A stretch of DNA of 64,000 nucleotides. Source: Bacillota bacterium (lineage in GTDB: Bacteria; Bacillota; Clostridia; Lachnospirales; Lachnospiraceae). Positions 16,150 to 24,102 of the stretch are shown piece after piece (position 1 is the first letter of the stretch; each line of letters starts with the position of its first letter). The translations under genes were made by a program, and so were the position numbers. Below the pieces are notes generated by a model, which searched no databases, was not told the origin of the DNA, and saw only the letters and a program-made list of their open reading frames with translations. The DNA lies in assembly GCA_023434365.1 (NCBI GenBank), contig JAEYSV010000039.1, forward strand, positions 40,854 through 104,853. Reading direction: 5' to 3'.

Positions 16150-16320
16150 TTCCTCTCTTCACTCTTCGTTCTTCACTATCTTTTAGACGCTCTTCACTGA
16201 TCTTTTCCGTTCTTCACTCTTCACTCTTCACTGCCCTTAAAAGCTCTTCCCTCTTCGTTCTTCACTATCTTTTCCGCTCTTCACTCTTAGCTCTTCACTG
16301 CCCTTAAAAGCTCTTCACTT
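16150..16320 (-). repeat. Purine-rich AGTGAAGA repeat tract, copy 2 (overlaps 3' end of aroE)
   Basis: On the minus strand this is a chain of about a dozen AGTGAAGA-like units with recurrent phrases: GCTTTTAAGGGC (twice), GCGGAAAAGATAG, ACGGAAAAGATC, AACGAAGAG. It shares the order and wording of the tract after tyrA at 6321-6440. The aroE stop (TTTTAA) lies inside the first unit, so the repeat supplies the last codons of aroE. Confidence 0.82.
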
Positions 16321-17083
16321 TTTCACAAAACTTTTCACAAATATCCTCTATTAGTTTATCTGAAAATAAGTTTTGTGAAAATTTTTCCGCTGCTTTCACT
16401 GCCTGTGCCACCAGCATTTCCATTCCGTTCACCGCAGTAATTCCAAGTCCCTTCGCTTCGAGTAACAGTTTCGTCTCTCTAGGGTTATAGATAATATCAA
16501 TTACCGCAGACAACTGATTAAAAGAACCTAAAGAGAGCGGTGATTCCTCAATATTAGGATACATCCCAACTGGTGTCGTATTAATGATGACATCAGCATC
16601 GGTATGACTCTGATAGCACGCATCAAACGTAATCGTACCAGGTTTTACTGAGCGGTTCACCAAAACTATCTCTTTCGCCTTATGATCTTTAATCACTTCA
16701 TGCACCGCTTTTGCCGCGCCGCCATATCCTAGAATTAATACCTTCTTATCATTTACCACGATATTGTTATGACGAAGTGTATAGTCAAATCCTAAGTAAT
16801 CGGTATTATAGCCACAAGCTTTCCCATCTCTTATAACGATAGTATTCACAGCGCCAATTGCAGCTGCTTTTTCGTCAATCTGGTCAAGATAAGGTAGCAC
16901 GGCTTCTTTATATGGAATCGTTACATTAATTCCTTTGAAAGGTTTATTCATCATAAATTCCACTAGTTCTTCGTTGGTTAATTCCAGTAGTTCATAGTGG
17001 TAATCTGTAATCATTTCATGAATCTGTTTCGAATAACTGTGTCCGAGTTTTGCTCCAATTAATCCATATTGCAAAGTTTTCAT
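16304..17083 (-). CDS. aroE: Shikimate 5-dehydrogenase
   Basis: It reduces 3-dehydroshikimate to shikimate with NADPH, the fourth shikimate step. The 259-residue product has GAKLGHSYSKQIH (substrate serines), GINVTIPYKEAV with the catalytic lysine, GAVNTIV, GYNTDYLGF with the conserved aspartate, and LILGYGGAAKAVHEV, the dinucleotide-binding loop, followed by NRS. It is slightly shorter than the E. coli enzyme. Its final residues KVKSF are encoded by the start of the purine-rich repeat, so the native C-terminus may have been replaced or extended. It lies alone on the minus strand, divergent from the spoIIIA operon. Confidence 0.94.
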   Translation of the reverse strand: MKTLQYGLIGAKLGHSYSKQIHEMITDYHYELLELTNEELVEFMMNKPFKGINVTIPYKEAVLPYLDQIDEKAAAIGAVNTIVIRDGKACGYNTDYLGFDYTLRHNNIVVNDKKVLILGYGGAAKAVHEVIKDHKAKEIVLVNRSVKPGTITFDACYQSHTDADVIINTTPVGMYPNIEESPLSLGSFNQLSAVIDIIYNPRETKLLLEAKGLGITAVNGMEMLVAQAVKAAEKFSQNLFSDKLIEDICEKFCEKVKSF

Positions 17084-17185
17084 AATAAGTTGTTCCTCTC
17101 TTTCTTAGTGCATGTCTCCGAGATGGTCTATTTCTGTCATATTATCAAAACATTAACCTAGATACAATATAAAGATGCCGAAATG

Positions 17186-17214
17186 GAATATTATTTTGAA
17201 ACCATCATATATTT
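17186..17214 (+). promoter_or_regulatory. Candidate sigma-E promoter of the spoIIIA operon
   Basis: GAATATTA (ATA at 17188-17190) and CATATATT (17206-17213) resemble the sigma-E -35 and -10 elements with 15 bases between. The position, about 40 bases before spoIIIAA, fits mother-cell expression known for this operon, but the match is loose. Confidence 0.35.
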
Positions 17215-17250
17215 AATTAAATAATCGGGTAATAACAGGTGGTGATAAAC

Positions 17251-18216
17251 GTGGACAAACAAGAAGAAATACTTAAGGTTTTTGCTTTATCATTGAGAAA
17301 AATACTATCTCAGATTGATATGGACTATGAGCAACTTCAGGAGATTAGACTTCGAGTGAACGGCCCAATGATGGTTATATATAGAAACGAAGAGTACTTT
17401 ATTAACCGCGCAGGGTATCTAGATCATAAAAGAGTCAACTCCTATATTGTAACACCTGGCGAAGTGCGAGAGACGATGGAGTACATAAGTAATTATTCAC
17501 TGTATGCCTTTGAAGATGAGATAAAGCAGGGATTTATCACCATTCAAGGTGGTCACCGTGTAGGGATTGCTGGAAAAACCATATTAGATGAAGATAAGAT
17601 AAAGAATATAAAACACATCTCGTTTGTTAATATACGTCTGTCTCATCAAGTAAAAGGCTGTGCCAATCCGGTTATGCCATATATTGCAGATGAAAAAGAG
17701 ATTCATCATACACTCATAATCTCACCACCAAGGTGCGGTAAGACAACATTACTTCGAGATGTAATCAGACAATTATCAAACGGCTATAGCAATAAGCCTG
17801 GAGTTAATGTCGGGGTTGTAGATGAACGTTCAGAAATTGGTGCCTGTTATATGGGGGTGCCACAAAATGAACTTGGAATTCGGACCGATATATTGGATTG
17901 TTGTCCTAAGGCAAATGGAATGATGATGTTGATACGTTCCATGTCACCACAGATCATCGCTGTAGATGAAGTTGGATCAAGAGAAGACATTGAAGCAATT
18001 GAATATGTGATTAATTGCGGTTGCAAGCTGATTGCAACGGTGCATGGCAGCTCAATCGATGATATTAAAAGTAAACCAATTCTTGGACGTCTTGTCAGAG
18101 AAAAGATTTTTGAACGATATATTATATTAAACAACCGGGGGCGTGTGGGACATGTAGAAGAGATCTATGATGAGCGCGGCACGGTACTTTATCATCAGGA
18201 CTATATCGTACAATAG
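17251..18216 (+). CDS. spoIIIAA: Stage III sporulation protein AA (ATPase)
   Basis: SpoIIIAA is the mother-cell ATPase of the SpoIIIA-SpoIIQ channel linking mother cell and forespore; it resembles type II/IV secretion ATPases. The Walker A loop is PPRCGKTTLLRDVIRQL and the Walker B region is QIIAVDEVGSREDIEAI. VDERSEIGACYMG and TVHGSS are further family marks. Three in-frame GTGs (17239, 17242, 17251) are possible. The AGGTGG site suits the last, giving 321 residues. It opens the eight-gene operon spoIIIAA-AH, whose order is exactly as in Bacillus. Confidence 0.95.
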   Translation: MDKQEEILKVFALSLRKILSQIDMDYEQLQEIRLRVNGPMMVIYRNEEYFINRAGYLDHKRVNSYIVTPGEVRETMEYISNYSLYAFEDEIKQGFITIQGGHRVGIAGKTILDEDKIKNIKHISFVNIRLSHQVKGCANPVMPYIADEKEIHHTLIISPPRCGKTTLLRDVIRQLSNGYSNKPGVNVGVVDERSEIGACYMGVPQNELGIRTDILDCCPKANGMMMLIRSMSPQIIAVDEVGSREDIEAIEYVINCGCKLIATVHGSSIDDIKSKPILGRLVREKIFERYIILNNRGRVGHVEEIYDERGTVLYHQDYIVQ

Positions 18217-18284
18217 CGTCATAATAAGCGTAATTTTACATAGATAGTAACTTAAGTCAGGTGTAAGCCAGAAAGGAGAGATTC

Positions 18285-18839
18285 GTGCCTACATATAGGC
18301 AGGAATACAATAATAGTATGATAATGAAAATGATAGGAGCCGTCTTGGTTATCTTGTCCTCCACTGCAATGGGGGTGTATTTTAGTACATTGACTAAGGG
18401 ACGAGTACATGATTTGAAAGCATTTAAGAAAAATATCTGTTTACTTCGCGGTGATATCCGTTATGCAGGCACCCCACTACCTGAAGCAATGTCAATGATA
18501 GGAAACCGTTCAAATGACCATTTTAAAGAGTTCTTTCTTGGACTAGCTGATGAATATCAACAGATGAAGGGAGAGACTTTTGTAGAAATCTGGCGTAAAG
18601 GAACAGAGACCTATCTAAAGGAAACGTATTTGACTGTGGCAGATCGTGAACAGGTAGCAAGACTTGGAGAAAACCTTGGGTTTATGGATAAAGAGATGCA
18701 GATTAAAACAATTGATCTTTATCTGGAGCAGCTTGATCTGGAGATAGAGGATAGTCAGCAATCAGTTCGTGAAAAAACAAGAATCTATAATCTACTTGGA
18801 GTGCTGGCAGGAGTTTTTGTAACAATCATTTTTATATAA
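18285..18839 (+). CDS. spoIIIAB: Stage III sporulation protein AB
   Basis: SpoIIIAB is a membrane protein of the SpoIIIA complex, resembling the GspF platform of type II secretion. The 184-residue product has an N-terminal transmembrane helix (MIGAVLVILSSTAMGVYFS), a helical cytoplasmic domain with the family GENLGFMDKEMQ.K.I.LY motif, and a C-terminal transmembrane segment (YNLLGVLAGVFVTIIFI). The start is a GTG preceded by AAAGGAGAG. It is the second gene of the operon, 68 bases after spoIIIAA. Confidence 0.92.
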   Translation: MPTYRQEYNNSMIMKMIGAVLVILSSTAMGVYFSTLTKGRVHDLKAFKKNICLLRGDIRYAGTPLPEAMSMIGNRSNDHFKEFFLGLADEYQQMKGETFVEIWRKGTETYLKETYLTVADREQVARLGENLGFMDKEMQIKTIDLYLEQLDLEIEDSQQSVREKTRIYNLLGVLAGVFVTIIFI

Positions 18840-18909
18840 CCATATCAAGCAAGGTGCATAGCGGACAACTAGTATCTGCTTGCATACCGTGAAAAGTGGG
18901 AGGAACACA

Positions 18910-19107
18910 ATGGATATCACTTTAATCTTAAAAATCGCTGCAGTCGGAATACTTGTTTCGGTAATCAACCAGGTACTGAATCAGTCTAAAAGAGAGGAGC
19001 TTGCTTTTCTAGTCAATCTTTCCGGTTTGATTTTTGTCTTATTGATGGTAATTCCGTATATTGCCCAGTTATTTGAAACAATACTTGAACTGTTTTCCAA
19101 ATACTAG
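18910..19107 (+). CDS. spoIIIAC: Stage III sporulation protein AC
   Basis: This is a small two-helix membrane protein of the SpoIIIA channel. The open frame begins at 18880, but the GGGAGG ribosome site supports the ATG at 18910, giving 65 residues beginning MDITLILKIAAVGILVSVIN, the family N-terminus. A second helix, FLVNLSGLIFVLLMVIPYIAQL, follows the NQSKREE turn. Length and layout match Bacillus SpoIIIAC. spoIIIAD starts 11 bases downstream. Confidence 0.93.
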   Translation: MDITLILKIAAVGILVSVINQVLNQSKREELAFLVNLSGLIFVLLMVIPYIAQLFETILELFSKY

Positions 19108-19118
19108 GAGGGAGAGTT

Positions 19119-19511
19119 ATGTTTGATACCGTTTTTAAGGTGGCATTACTGGGAATTGTGGCTGTAATACTAGGGGTGCAGTTTCGGCGAACCAGAGTTG
19201 AGTATGATGTCTATATCTGTTTAGCTGCCTGTTTTGCAATAATCTTTCTTGGGATGAGCCGATTAGAGATCATCATCCAGGGAATTAATCGTATCCAGAG
19301 CTATATCGATATTAATCCATCGTATTTATCTATTTTGTTAAAGATAGTAGGTATTACCTATATCTGTGAATTTGCCTCAAGTTTATGCAAAGATGCTGGA
19401 CATGCGGCCATTAGTAGTCAGATAGAGCTGGTTGGCAAATTAACGATTCTGTCGATTAGTATGCCAATCCTTTTGGCGTTGCTGGACACAATCAATGACT
19501 TTTTAGCTTAG
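19119..19511 (+). CDS. spoIIIAD: Stage III sporulation protein AD
   Basis: This 130-residue membrane protein has about four hydrophobic helices: VFKVALLGIVAVILGVQF, a second near ICLAACFAIIFLG, then LSILLKIVGITYICEFASSLCKDAG, the most conserved SpoIIIAD segment, and a final ILSISMPILLALLDTI. It is part of the SpoIIIA export complex in the mother-cell membrane facing the engulfed forespore. GGAGGGAG precedes the ATG. SpoIIIAC and SpoIIIAD are distant paralogues. Confidence 0.93.
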   Translation: MFDTVFKVALLGIVAVILGVQFRRTRVEYDVYICLAACFAIIFLGMSRLEIIIQGINRIQSYIDINPSYLSILLKIVGITYICEFASSLCKDAGHAAISSQIELVGKLTILSISMPILLALLDTINDFLA

Positions 19512-19522
19512 GCGGTGAGGTG

Positions 19523-20728
19523 ATGAAACGTATAGGATTGGGAATGATAATTCTTTTTTTGAGTCTGCTTTTAGGACAAGGAGTAACGGTTGAGGCAACC
19601 GAAGAAAGTACTCCAACGTTTGAGCCATATGAGGTAGACGAACCAGAGGAGTATCAGCAGAATGATAAGCTTCTTGAGAGTCTCATAAAAGAATCAGATT
19701 ATCAGGAGATTCAGGAAGTGCTAAACGAGATTTCTACGAATCCGAATCAGAAGACTTTTGCAGAGTATGTAAAGCAACTGGTATCCGGAGAGAAAGAGTT
19801 TAATTTTGAAACTATTATTAATGATGCCGTCCAGGCATCAATTGGAGAGATTAACGATAATAAAAAGGTAATTGTACAGTTAGTTATTATTGCAGTCATT
19901 GCAGCGATTTTTACTAACTTTTCAAATATCTTTCAGAATAATCAAGTATCTGAAACTGCTTTTTATGTTACGTACCTTTTACTATTTTCCATACTGACAA
20001 GCTCCTTTTATGTAGCAAGCAGCGTGGCAGTTACAGTGCTTCATAATCTGCTGGATTTTATGAAGGTAATGATACCTACTTATATGCTAAGTGTTGCCTT
20101 TGGAGCAGGCGCCTCTACCTCGATGGTTTATTATGAGTCAACCTTATTAATCATTAGCCTTGTAGACATTCTATTGGTGTATGTTGTACTGCCGGCAATT
20201 AATATTTACTTTATTCTAATGCTTGCCAATAACATGATGAAAGAAGATATGTTATCCAAGCTGACAGAGTTGTTAGAGATGATTATACAATGGGTATTAC
20301 GAACGTTGCTTGTGGTCGTTATCGGCATAAATACAATACAGGGGTTAATCGTTCCCATGGCAGAGCATATTAAGAATTCAGCCATCATTAAAACTACTAC
20401 AGCGATACCTGGAATCGGCAATGCAATTAACTCCGTAACAGAAACGGTACTTGGAGCTGGAGTATTAGTGAAAAATGCGGTTGGTGTAGGTGGTCTGATT
20501 GTAATTGTTACAATTTGCTTAATTCCTTTGGTAAAGCTAGCTTTTTTTGTTATCATCTATAAATTTGGTGCTGCTGTTGTGCAGCCGATTAGTGATAAAC
20601 GAATTCTGGGGTGCTTAAGTGCTTCCGCCAATGCAGCAAAGCTTCTTATGACCACAGTATTTATCGCTGCGTTGTTGTTTTTAATCAGTATAGCTTTGAT
20701 TGCAGCTTCAACTAATCTTCGTGCATAA
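19523..20728 (+). CDS. spoIIIAE: Stage III sporulation protein AE
   Basis: SpoIIIAE is the large polytopic membrane component of the SpoIIIA channel. The product (401 residues from ATG 19523; a GTG at 19520 is directly in front) has a signal-like N-terminus (GLGMIILFLSLLLGQGVTVEA), a charged extracytoplasmic region rich in E and Q (residues 30-100), and then about seven transmembrane helices from KKVIVQLVIIAVIAAIF onward. The GAVVQPISDKRILGCLS segment near the C-terminus is conserved in the family. The weak GGCGGTGAGG site makes the exact start uncertain by one codon. Confidence 0.93.
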   Translation: MKRIGLGMIILFLSLLLGQGVTVEATEESTPTFEPYEVDEPEEYQQNDKLLESLIKESDYQEIQEVLNEISTNPNQKTFAEYVKQLVSGEKEFNFETIINDAVQASIGEINDNKKVIVQLVIIAVIAAIFTNFSNIFQNNQVSETAFYVTYLLLFSILTSSFYVASSVAVTVLHNLLDFMKVMIPTYMLSVAFGAGASTSMVYYESTLLIISLVDILLVYVVLPAINIYFILMLANNMMKEDMLSKLTELLEMIIQWVLRTLLVVVIGINTIQGLIVPMAEHIKNSAIIKTTTAIPGIGNAINSVTETVLGAGVLVKNAVGVGGLIVIVTICLIPLVKLAFFVIIYKFGAAVVQPISDKRILGCLSASANAAKLLMTTVFIAALLFLISIALIAASTNLRA

Positions 20729-20755
20729 TAGAGCTCGGCAATGAAAGGAGAAGTC

Positions 20756-21397
20756 TTGGGCGAATTATTAACAGGTGTAAAAAACATTATATTCTTTATG
20801 ATCATCATTACAATTATTAGTAATCTGTATGGGAAAAGTTCCTTTAAACAATACATTAGTGTTTTTTCTGGAATGATTCTAATACTAATCGTCATACGAC
20901 CCGTGCTTCAGTGGTTGAGTTTAGATGGAAAACTTGATTACTTCTTTCAGCAAAGACAGTATCAGGTCAGTGTTGAAGATGTGTCTGGTCGAGCATTGGA
21001 AGCGGAGGAGCAGCAAAAGCAGAGAATCGTTGCAGAATACAAAGAGGAGATTAAAAGACAGATCGATATCGTAGTCTCAGCACACAATCTTTGCATCGAC
21101 AAAGCGGATATCAAAATGATTGAAGATAGCAATGAGGAACGATGTGGTGAGATTCTAGGTATGAATCTGGTCTTAAAAACCAGAGTGGAGATTGCAGAAG
21201 ATGGAACGATAGAAGAACGAGATGTGAATGAAATAGATCAAATTATCATAGATAAAATAGAGATTAATGAGGAGAACCTTACAAAAGACAAGGAGCAGGT
21301 GACCATTGATTCGGTGCTGCAAATGACAGTAAGGAAAGAACTTTCTGTTTATTTTAGACTACCGATTGAGAAGGTACTAGTAAAAATCAATGAGTAG
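20756..21397 (+). CDS. spoIIIAF: Stage III sporulation protein AF
   Basis: SpoIIIAF is a membrane-anchored SpoIIIA component with a ring-building-motif-like extracytoplasmic domain. The N-terminus ELLTGVKNIIFFMIIITIIS and a second helix, YISVFSGMILILIVIRPVLQWL, match the family, followed by a soluble region of about 150 residues. An ATG at 20741 is in frame, but its first codons encode the AAAGGAG ribosome site. The TTG at 20756 is therefore the better start, giving 213 residues. It is the sixth gene of the operon. Confidence 0.9.
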   Translation: MGELLTGVKNIIFFMIIITIISNLYGKSSFKQYISVFSGMILILIVIRPVLQWLSLDGKLDYFFQQRQYQVSVEDVSGRALEAEEQQKQRIVAEYKEEIKRQIDIVVSAHNLCIDKADIKMIEDSNEERCGEILGMNLVLKTRVEIAEDGTIEERDVNEIDQIIIDKIEINEENLTKDKEQVTIDSVLQMTVRKELSVYFRLPIEKVLVKINE

Positions 21398-21408
21398 GTG
21401 GTGAAAAA

Positions 21409-22029
21409 GTGGGAAATCAAAAGGAAGAAAAACAAGAGTTGGATAAAAAAGATAAGAAACCATTTTCAATACATAGTTTTAGTAAAGTGCAGATTGCAAT
21501 CATATTCGCATGTGGAGTACTCCTATTGTTATTATCCTCAGAAGGGCTATTTAACTCTGGTTCCGAGGATAAGACGGATACGTCAAGTACCAGCCAGCCA
21601 CCGGTTAATATTCAAAATAATGAGGGTGGACAGGAATATACTGACAGGCTTGAGAATAAATTAAAGCAGATACTTAGTAAAGTAAAGAATGTAGGACAGG
21701 TGGAGGTGATGATTACCGTAAAGTCATCCAAAGAACGTGTTACTCTCAAGGATGAGCCATATGAATCGCAAACTACGAAGGAACAAGATAGTGCTGGTGG
21801 AAGTCGCGAAAGTACAAATATTAATAAAAAGGAGGAGACGGTAATTGTGTCGTCCGAAACCGGGGAAAATGTTCCTTATGTAGTTAAGGAAATAGAGCCA
21901 GAAATTGAAGGCATACTAGTGATAGCCGAAGGTGCTTCAAGCAGTACGGTAGAGACCGAAATAGTTGAAGCGGTCATGGTATTATTTGATGTACCTGCAC
22001 ATAAAATTAAAGTAGTTAGTATGAAATAA
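21409..22029 (+). CDS. spoIIIAG: Stage III sporulation protein AG
   Basis: SpoIIIAG forms the large ring of the mother cell-forespore channel. The 206-residue product has a short cytoplasmic N-terminus, one transmembrane helix (QIAIIFACGVLLLLLSSEG, about residues 29-48), a flexible linker rich in S, T and D, and a ring-building domain from about residue 75 containing LSKVKNVGQVEVMITVKSS and GILVIAEGASSS, the conserved family phrase. The start is a GTG with AGGTGG upstream. It follows spoIIIAF by 11 bases. Confidence 0.94.
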   Translation: MGNQKEEKQELDKKDKKPFSIHSFSKVQIAIIFACGVLLLLLSSEGLFNSGSEDKTDTSSTSQPPVNIQNNEGGQEYTDRLENKLKQILSKVKNVGQVEVMITVKSSKERVTLKDEPYESQTTKEQDSAGGSRESTNINKKEETVIVSSETGENVPYVVKEIEPEIEGILVIAEGASSSTVETEIVEAVMVLFDVPAHKIKVVSMK

Positions 22030-22047
22030 TTATTCAGGAGGTTAAGT

Positions 22048-22905
22048 ATGAGAAATATATTAAGGAAAAATCAAGTGATTATCGCAGCATTAGCTGTCAT
22101 GATTATGGTAGCAGGCTATTTGACTTTTACAAAAGACGATACGCTCAATAACGATTCAATCCAAACGAGTAACCAGGATAAAGACGTAGCTGATGCAAGT
22201 CAAGATCCTTTATTACAAAATGATGACGACGATGATGTATTAGATGCTGATGAACTTGAGCTTGATGGCAACGATGACGTCACGAATGTAGATGATAAGA
22301 ACGAAGTAACAACTGGTGACGAGGATGACGAAACTGAAGTTGGTGAAACTGAAGTAGGCGATGCTGTGTTAGCAAGTAATCCAATTGCGCTCGAATATTT
22401 TAACAGTGCCAAATTAAACAGAGAACAAGTACGCGCAAAAAATAAAGAGACATTAGAAGAAATTCTAAACAATGATAGTATTAGTGATGATCAGAAGAAA
22501 AAAGCACTTGAAACCATGGTTCGGATGACAGAAGTAGCAGATATGGAAAATGCAGCGGAAATGTTATTAATGGCAAAAGGATTTCCTAATGTAGTTGTTA
22601 ATGTAACCGATGAAAGCGTTGATGTAGTAGTTGGTGTTACCTCTTTGACTGAGCAGCAGGTTGCACAGATTGAAGATATTGTAAAACGTAAAACAGGGAT
22701 TTCTGTTCAACATATAACTATAAACCCAGTTCCACTTAAATCAGTAGAAGCTGAGGATGATACAAAACTAACAGAGGACGATTCCAAGGATGATAAAGCA
22801 GATAGTAAAGAAGATGCGAAAGAAACCGAAAGCGATAATGCAAAAGAAACCGAAAGTGATAATACAAAGACAGCAGCGCCAACTGAGGAGAAAAAAGAAA
22901 ATTAG
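22048..22905 (+). CDS. spoIIIAH: Stage III sporulation protein AH
   Basis: SpoIIIAH spans the mother-cell membrane and pairs with forespore SpoIIQ to form the channel between the cells. The transmembrane helix is at residues 9-26 (QVIIAALAVMIMVAGYLTF). The YscJ/FliF-like ring-building domain covers about residues 118-232 (YFNSAKLNREQVRAKNKETL...ISVQHITINPVP). Unlike the Bacillus protein, the linker at about residues 58-105 is strongly acidic (runs of D and E), and a K/E/S/D-rich tail of about 50 residues follows the domain with a repeated AKETESDN unit. AGGAGG precedes the ATG. It ends the operon. Confidence 0.93.
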   Translation: MRNILRKNQVIIAALAVMIMVAGYLTFTKDDTLNNDSIQTSNQDKDVADASQDPLLQNDDDDDVLDADELELDGNDDVTNVDDKNEVTTGDEDDETEVGETEVGDAVLASNPIALEYFNSAKLNREQVRAKNKETLEEILNNDSISDDQKKKALETMVRMTEVADMENAAEMLLMAKGFPNVVVNVTDESVDVVVGVTSLTEQQVAQIEDIVKRKTGISVQHITINPVPLKSVEAEDDTKLTEDDSKDDKADSKEDAKETESDNAKETESDNTKTAAPTEEKKEN

Positions 22906-22961
22906 GAATATAATGCTCTTTGGTGGCAATACTTGATTAGATAGAAAGTAAAATAATATGT

Positions 22962-22989
22962 TTGCAATTAGGTTTTTGTCTGATATAAT
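22962..22989 (+). promoter_or_regulatory. Promoter of the Asp23-family gene, with palindrome at the start site
   Basis: TTGCAA (22962-22967), 16 bases, TATAAT (22984-22989). Directly after it GACTTAA (22991-22997) and TTAAGTC (23002-23008) form a perfect inverted repeat with a 4-base centre covering the expected start point. This is a possible repressor site or 5'-end hairpin. Confidence 0.6.
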
Positions 22990-23048
22990 AGACTTAAGTT
23001 GTTAAGTCATGACGGCTTAATATTGGAAACGTAGGAGGTTACAATAAA

Positions 23049-23435
23049 GTGAGCAAAGATCTGGAGAATACAAGTGGAAAAACCTATGAGTCTGGTAGTA
23101 TTGGCGAAGTGCAGATTGCAGATGAGGTAGTAGCAATCATCGCAGGCTTAGCAGCTACGGAAGTTAAAGGTGTGGCCGCTTTAGCTGGCAACATTGCAAA
23201 CGAAATTGTAGGAAAAGTAGGCAAAAAGAATTTATCCAAAGGAATCAAAGTGGATGTAACGGGACAGTCCGTGACAGTAGACATGAGCTTAATTCTTGAA
23301 TATGGATACAGTATTCCAAAAATCTGTTTGATCGTGCAAGAACGTGTGAAATCAGCGATTGAGAACATGACCGGGTTGAAAGTTGAAGAAGTAAATGTGC
23401 GAATTGCTGGAGTAAGCGTAGAAAAAACAAAATAA
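23049..23435 (+). CDS. Asp23/Gls24 family envelope stress protein
   Basis: The 128-residue product is an Asp23/Gls24 (DUF322) protein, a family of membrane-associated proteins linked to envelope stress. The domain covers nearly the whole chain: GEVQIADEVVAIIAGLAATEVKGVAAL, then GIKVDVTGQSVTVDMSLILEYG and VQERVKSAIENMTGLKVEEVNVRI. There is no membrane anchor of its own. The start is a GTG preceded by AGGAGG. It has its own promoter and terminator between spoIIIAH and nusB, a neighbourhood shared with Bacillus yqhY. Confidence 0.9.
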   Translation: MSKDLENTSGKTYESGSIGEVQIADEVVAIIAGLAATEVKGVAALAGNIANEIVGKVGKKNLSKGIKVDVTGQSVTVDMSLILEYGYSIPKICLIVQERVKSAIENMTGLKVEEVNVRIAGVSVEKTK

Positions 23436-23491
23436 TCATAACATTATTAAATTCATACTTTCGTAAAGCAATCAAATAGTGTATAATATAT

Positions 23492-23530
23492 AGCAACCCT
23501 TGAATAATTATTATTTAAGGGTTGCTTGTT
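23492..23530 (+). terminator. Terminator after the Asp23-family gene
   Basis: AGCAACCCTT and AAGGGTTGCT arms around an AT-rich inner stem, followed by TGTTT. Confidence 0.7.
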
Positions 23531-23567
23531 TATCGCAATAACAAAATGGTAAATATAAGATAGTAAG

Positions 23568-23652
23568 CTTATTAGGTGACAACCTGCGTAAAATAGACCG
23601 CGTAAGGTATGCCCTAAGGACAAGACGTATAAGCGGGAATGCACCTAGGAGG
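23568..23652 (+). promoter_or_regulatory. Possible structured leader in front of nusB
   Basis: The 85 bases before nusB can fold as a closed structure: TTAGGTG (23572-23578) with CACCTAG (23642-23648), inner CCGC (23598-23601) with GCGG (23633-23636), and TATG with CGTA inside. The outer arm AGGT can instead pair with ACCT at 23582-23585. The right arm abuts the AGGAGG ribosome site, so the folds could control translation. This is hand folding only and no known riboswitch was recognised. Confidence 0.35.
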
Positions 23653-23665
23653 TATAATAATAAAG

Positions 23666-24073
23666 ATGAGTAGAAGAGAATTAAGAGAGCATTTGCTTCG
23701 GATGTTATTCCGGAAAGATTTCCATAATGAAACGGAGTTACAGGAGCAATTCGATCTTTATTTTGAAGATTTAGAACAACCAAAGGAAAATGATATTGCA
23801 TATTTACAGAAAAAGATTGATAAAATTATTAGTATGTTATCAGAAATTGATGGTATTATCGAAGAGAGTAGTTTTGGATGGAAACTGAACCGGATTGGTA
23901 AAGTGGATTTGACCATTTTACGGTTGGCAGTGTATGAAATAAAATTTGATGAAGATATTCCGGTTAGTGTTGCGATTAATGAAGCCGTTGAGCTAGCCAA
24001 AATCTTTGGTGAAGACCAATCACCAAGCTTTATTAATGGAATCCTAGCTAAAATTGTTAAGACAGATGAATAA
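23666..24073 (+). CDS. nusB: Transcription antitermination protein NusB
   Basis: NusB with NusE binds boxA RNA and supports antitermination of rRNA operons. The 135-residue helical protein has MSRRELREHLLRMLF at the N-terminus, SSFGWKLNRIGKVDLTILRLAVYEI, and VAINEAVELAKIFGEDQSPSFINGIL, the signature of the family. An in-frame ATG at 23639 would precede the AGGAGG site. The ATG at 23666 lies 13 bases after it and starts the conserved sequence. It heads a tightly packed run to argR, matching the nusB-folD-xseAB-ispA-dxs order of many Firmicutes, but without folD here. Confidence 0.93.
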   Translation: MSRRELREHLLRMLFRKDFHNETELQEQFDLYFEDLEQPKENDIAYLQKKIDKIISMLSEIDGIIEESSFGWKLNRIGKVDLTILRLAVYEIKFDEDIPVSVAINEAVELAKIFGEDQSPSFINGILAKIVKTDE

Positions 24074-24102
24074 AGGGTGGAAAGATAACAGGTGAAATCT
24101 AT

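Noticed and set aside
21398..21664. 88-codon frame at the start of spoIIIAG
   Set aside because: It is an alternative frame of spoIIIAG sharing its ribosome site; the spoIIIAG frame encodes the recognisable protein.
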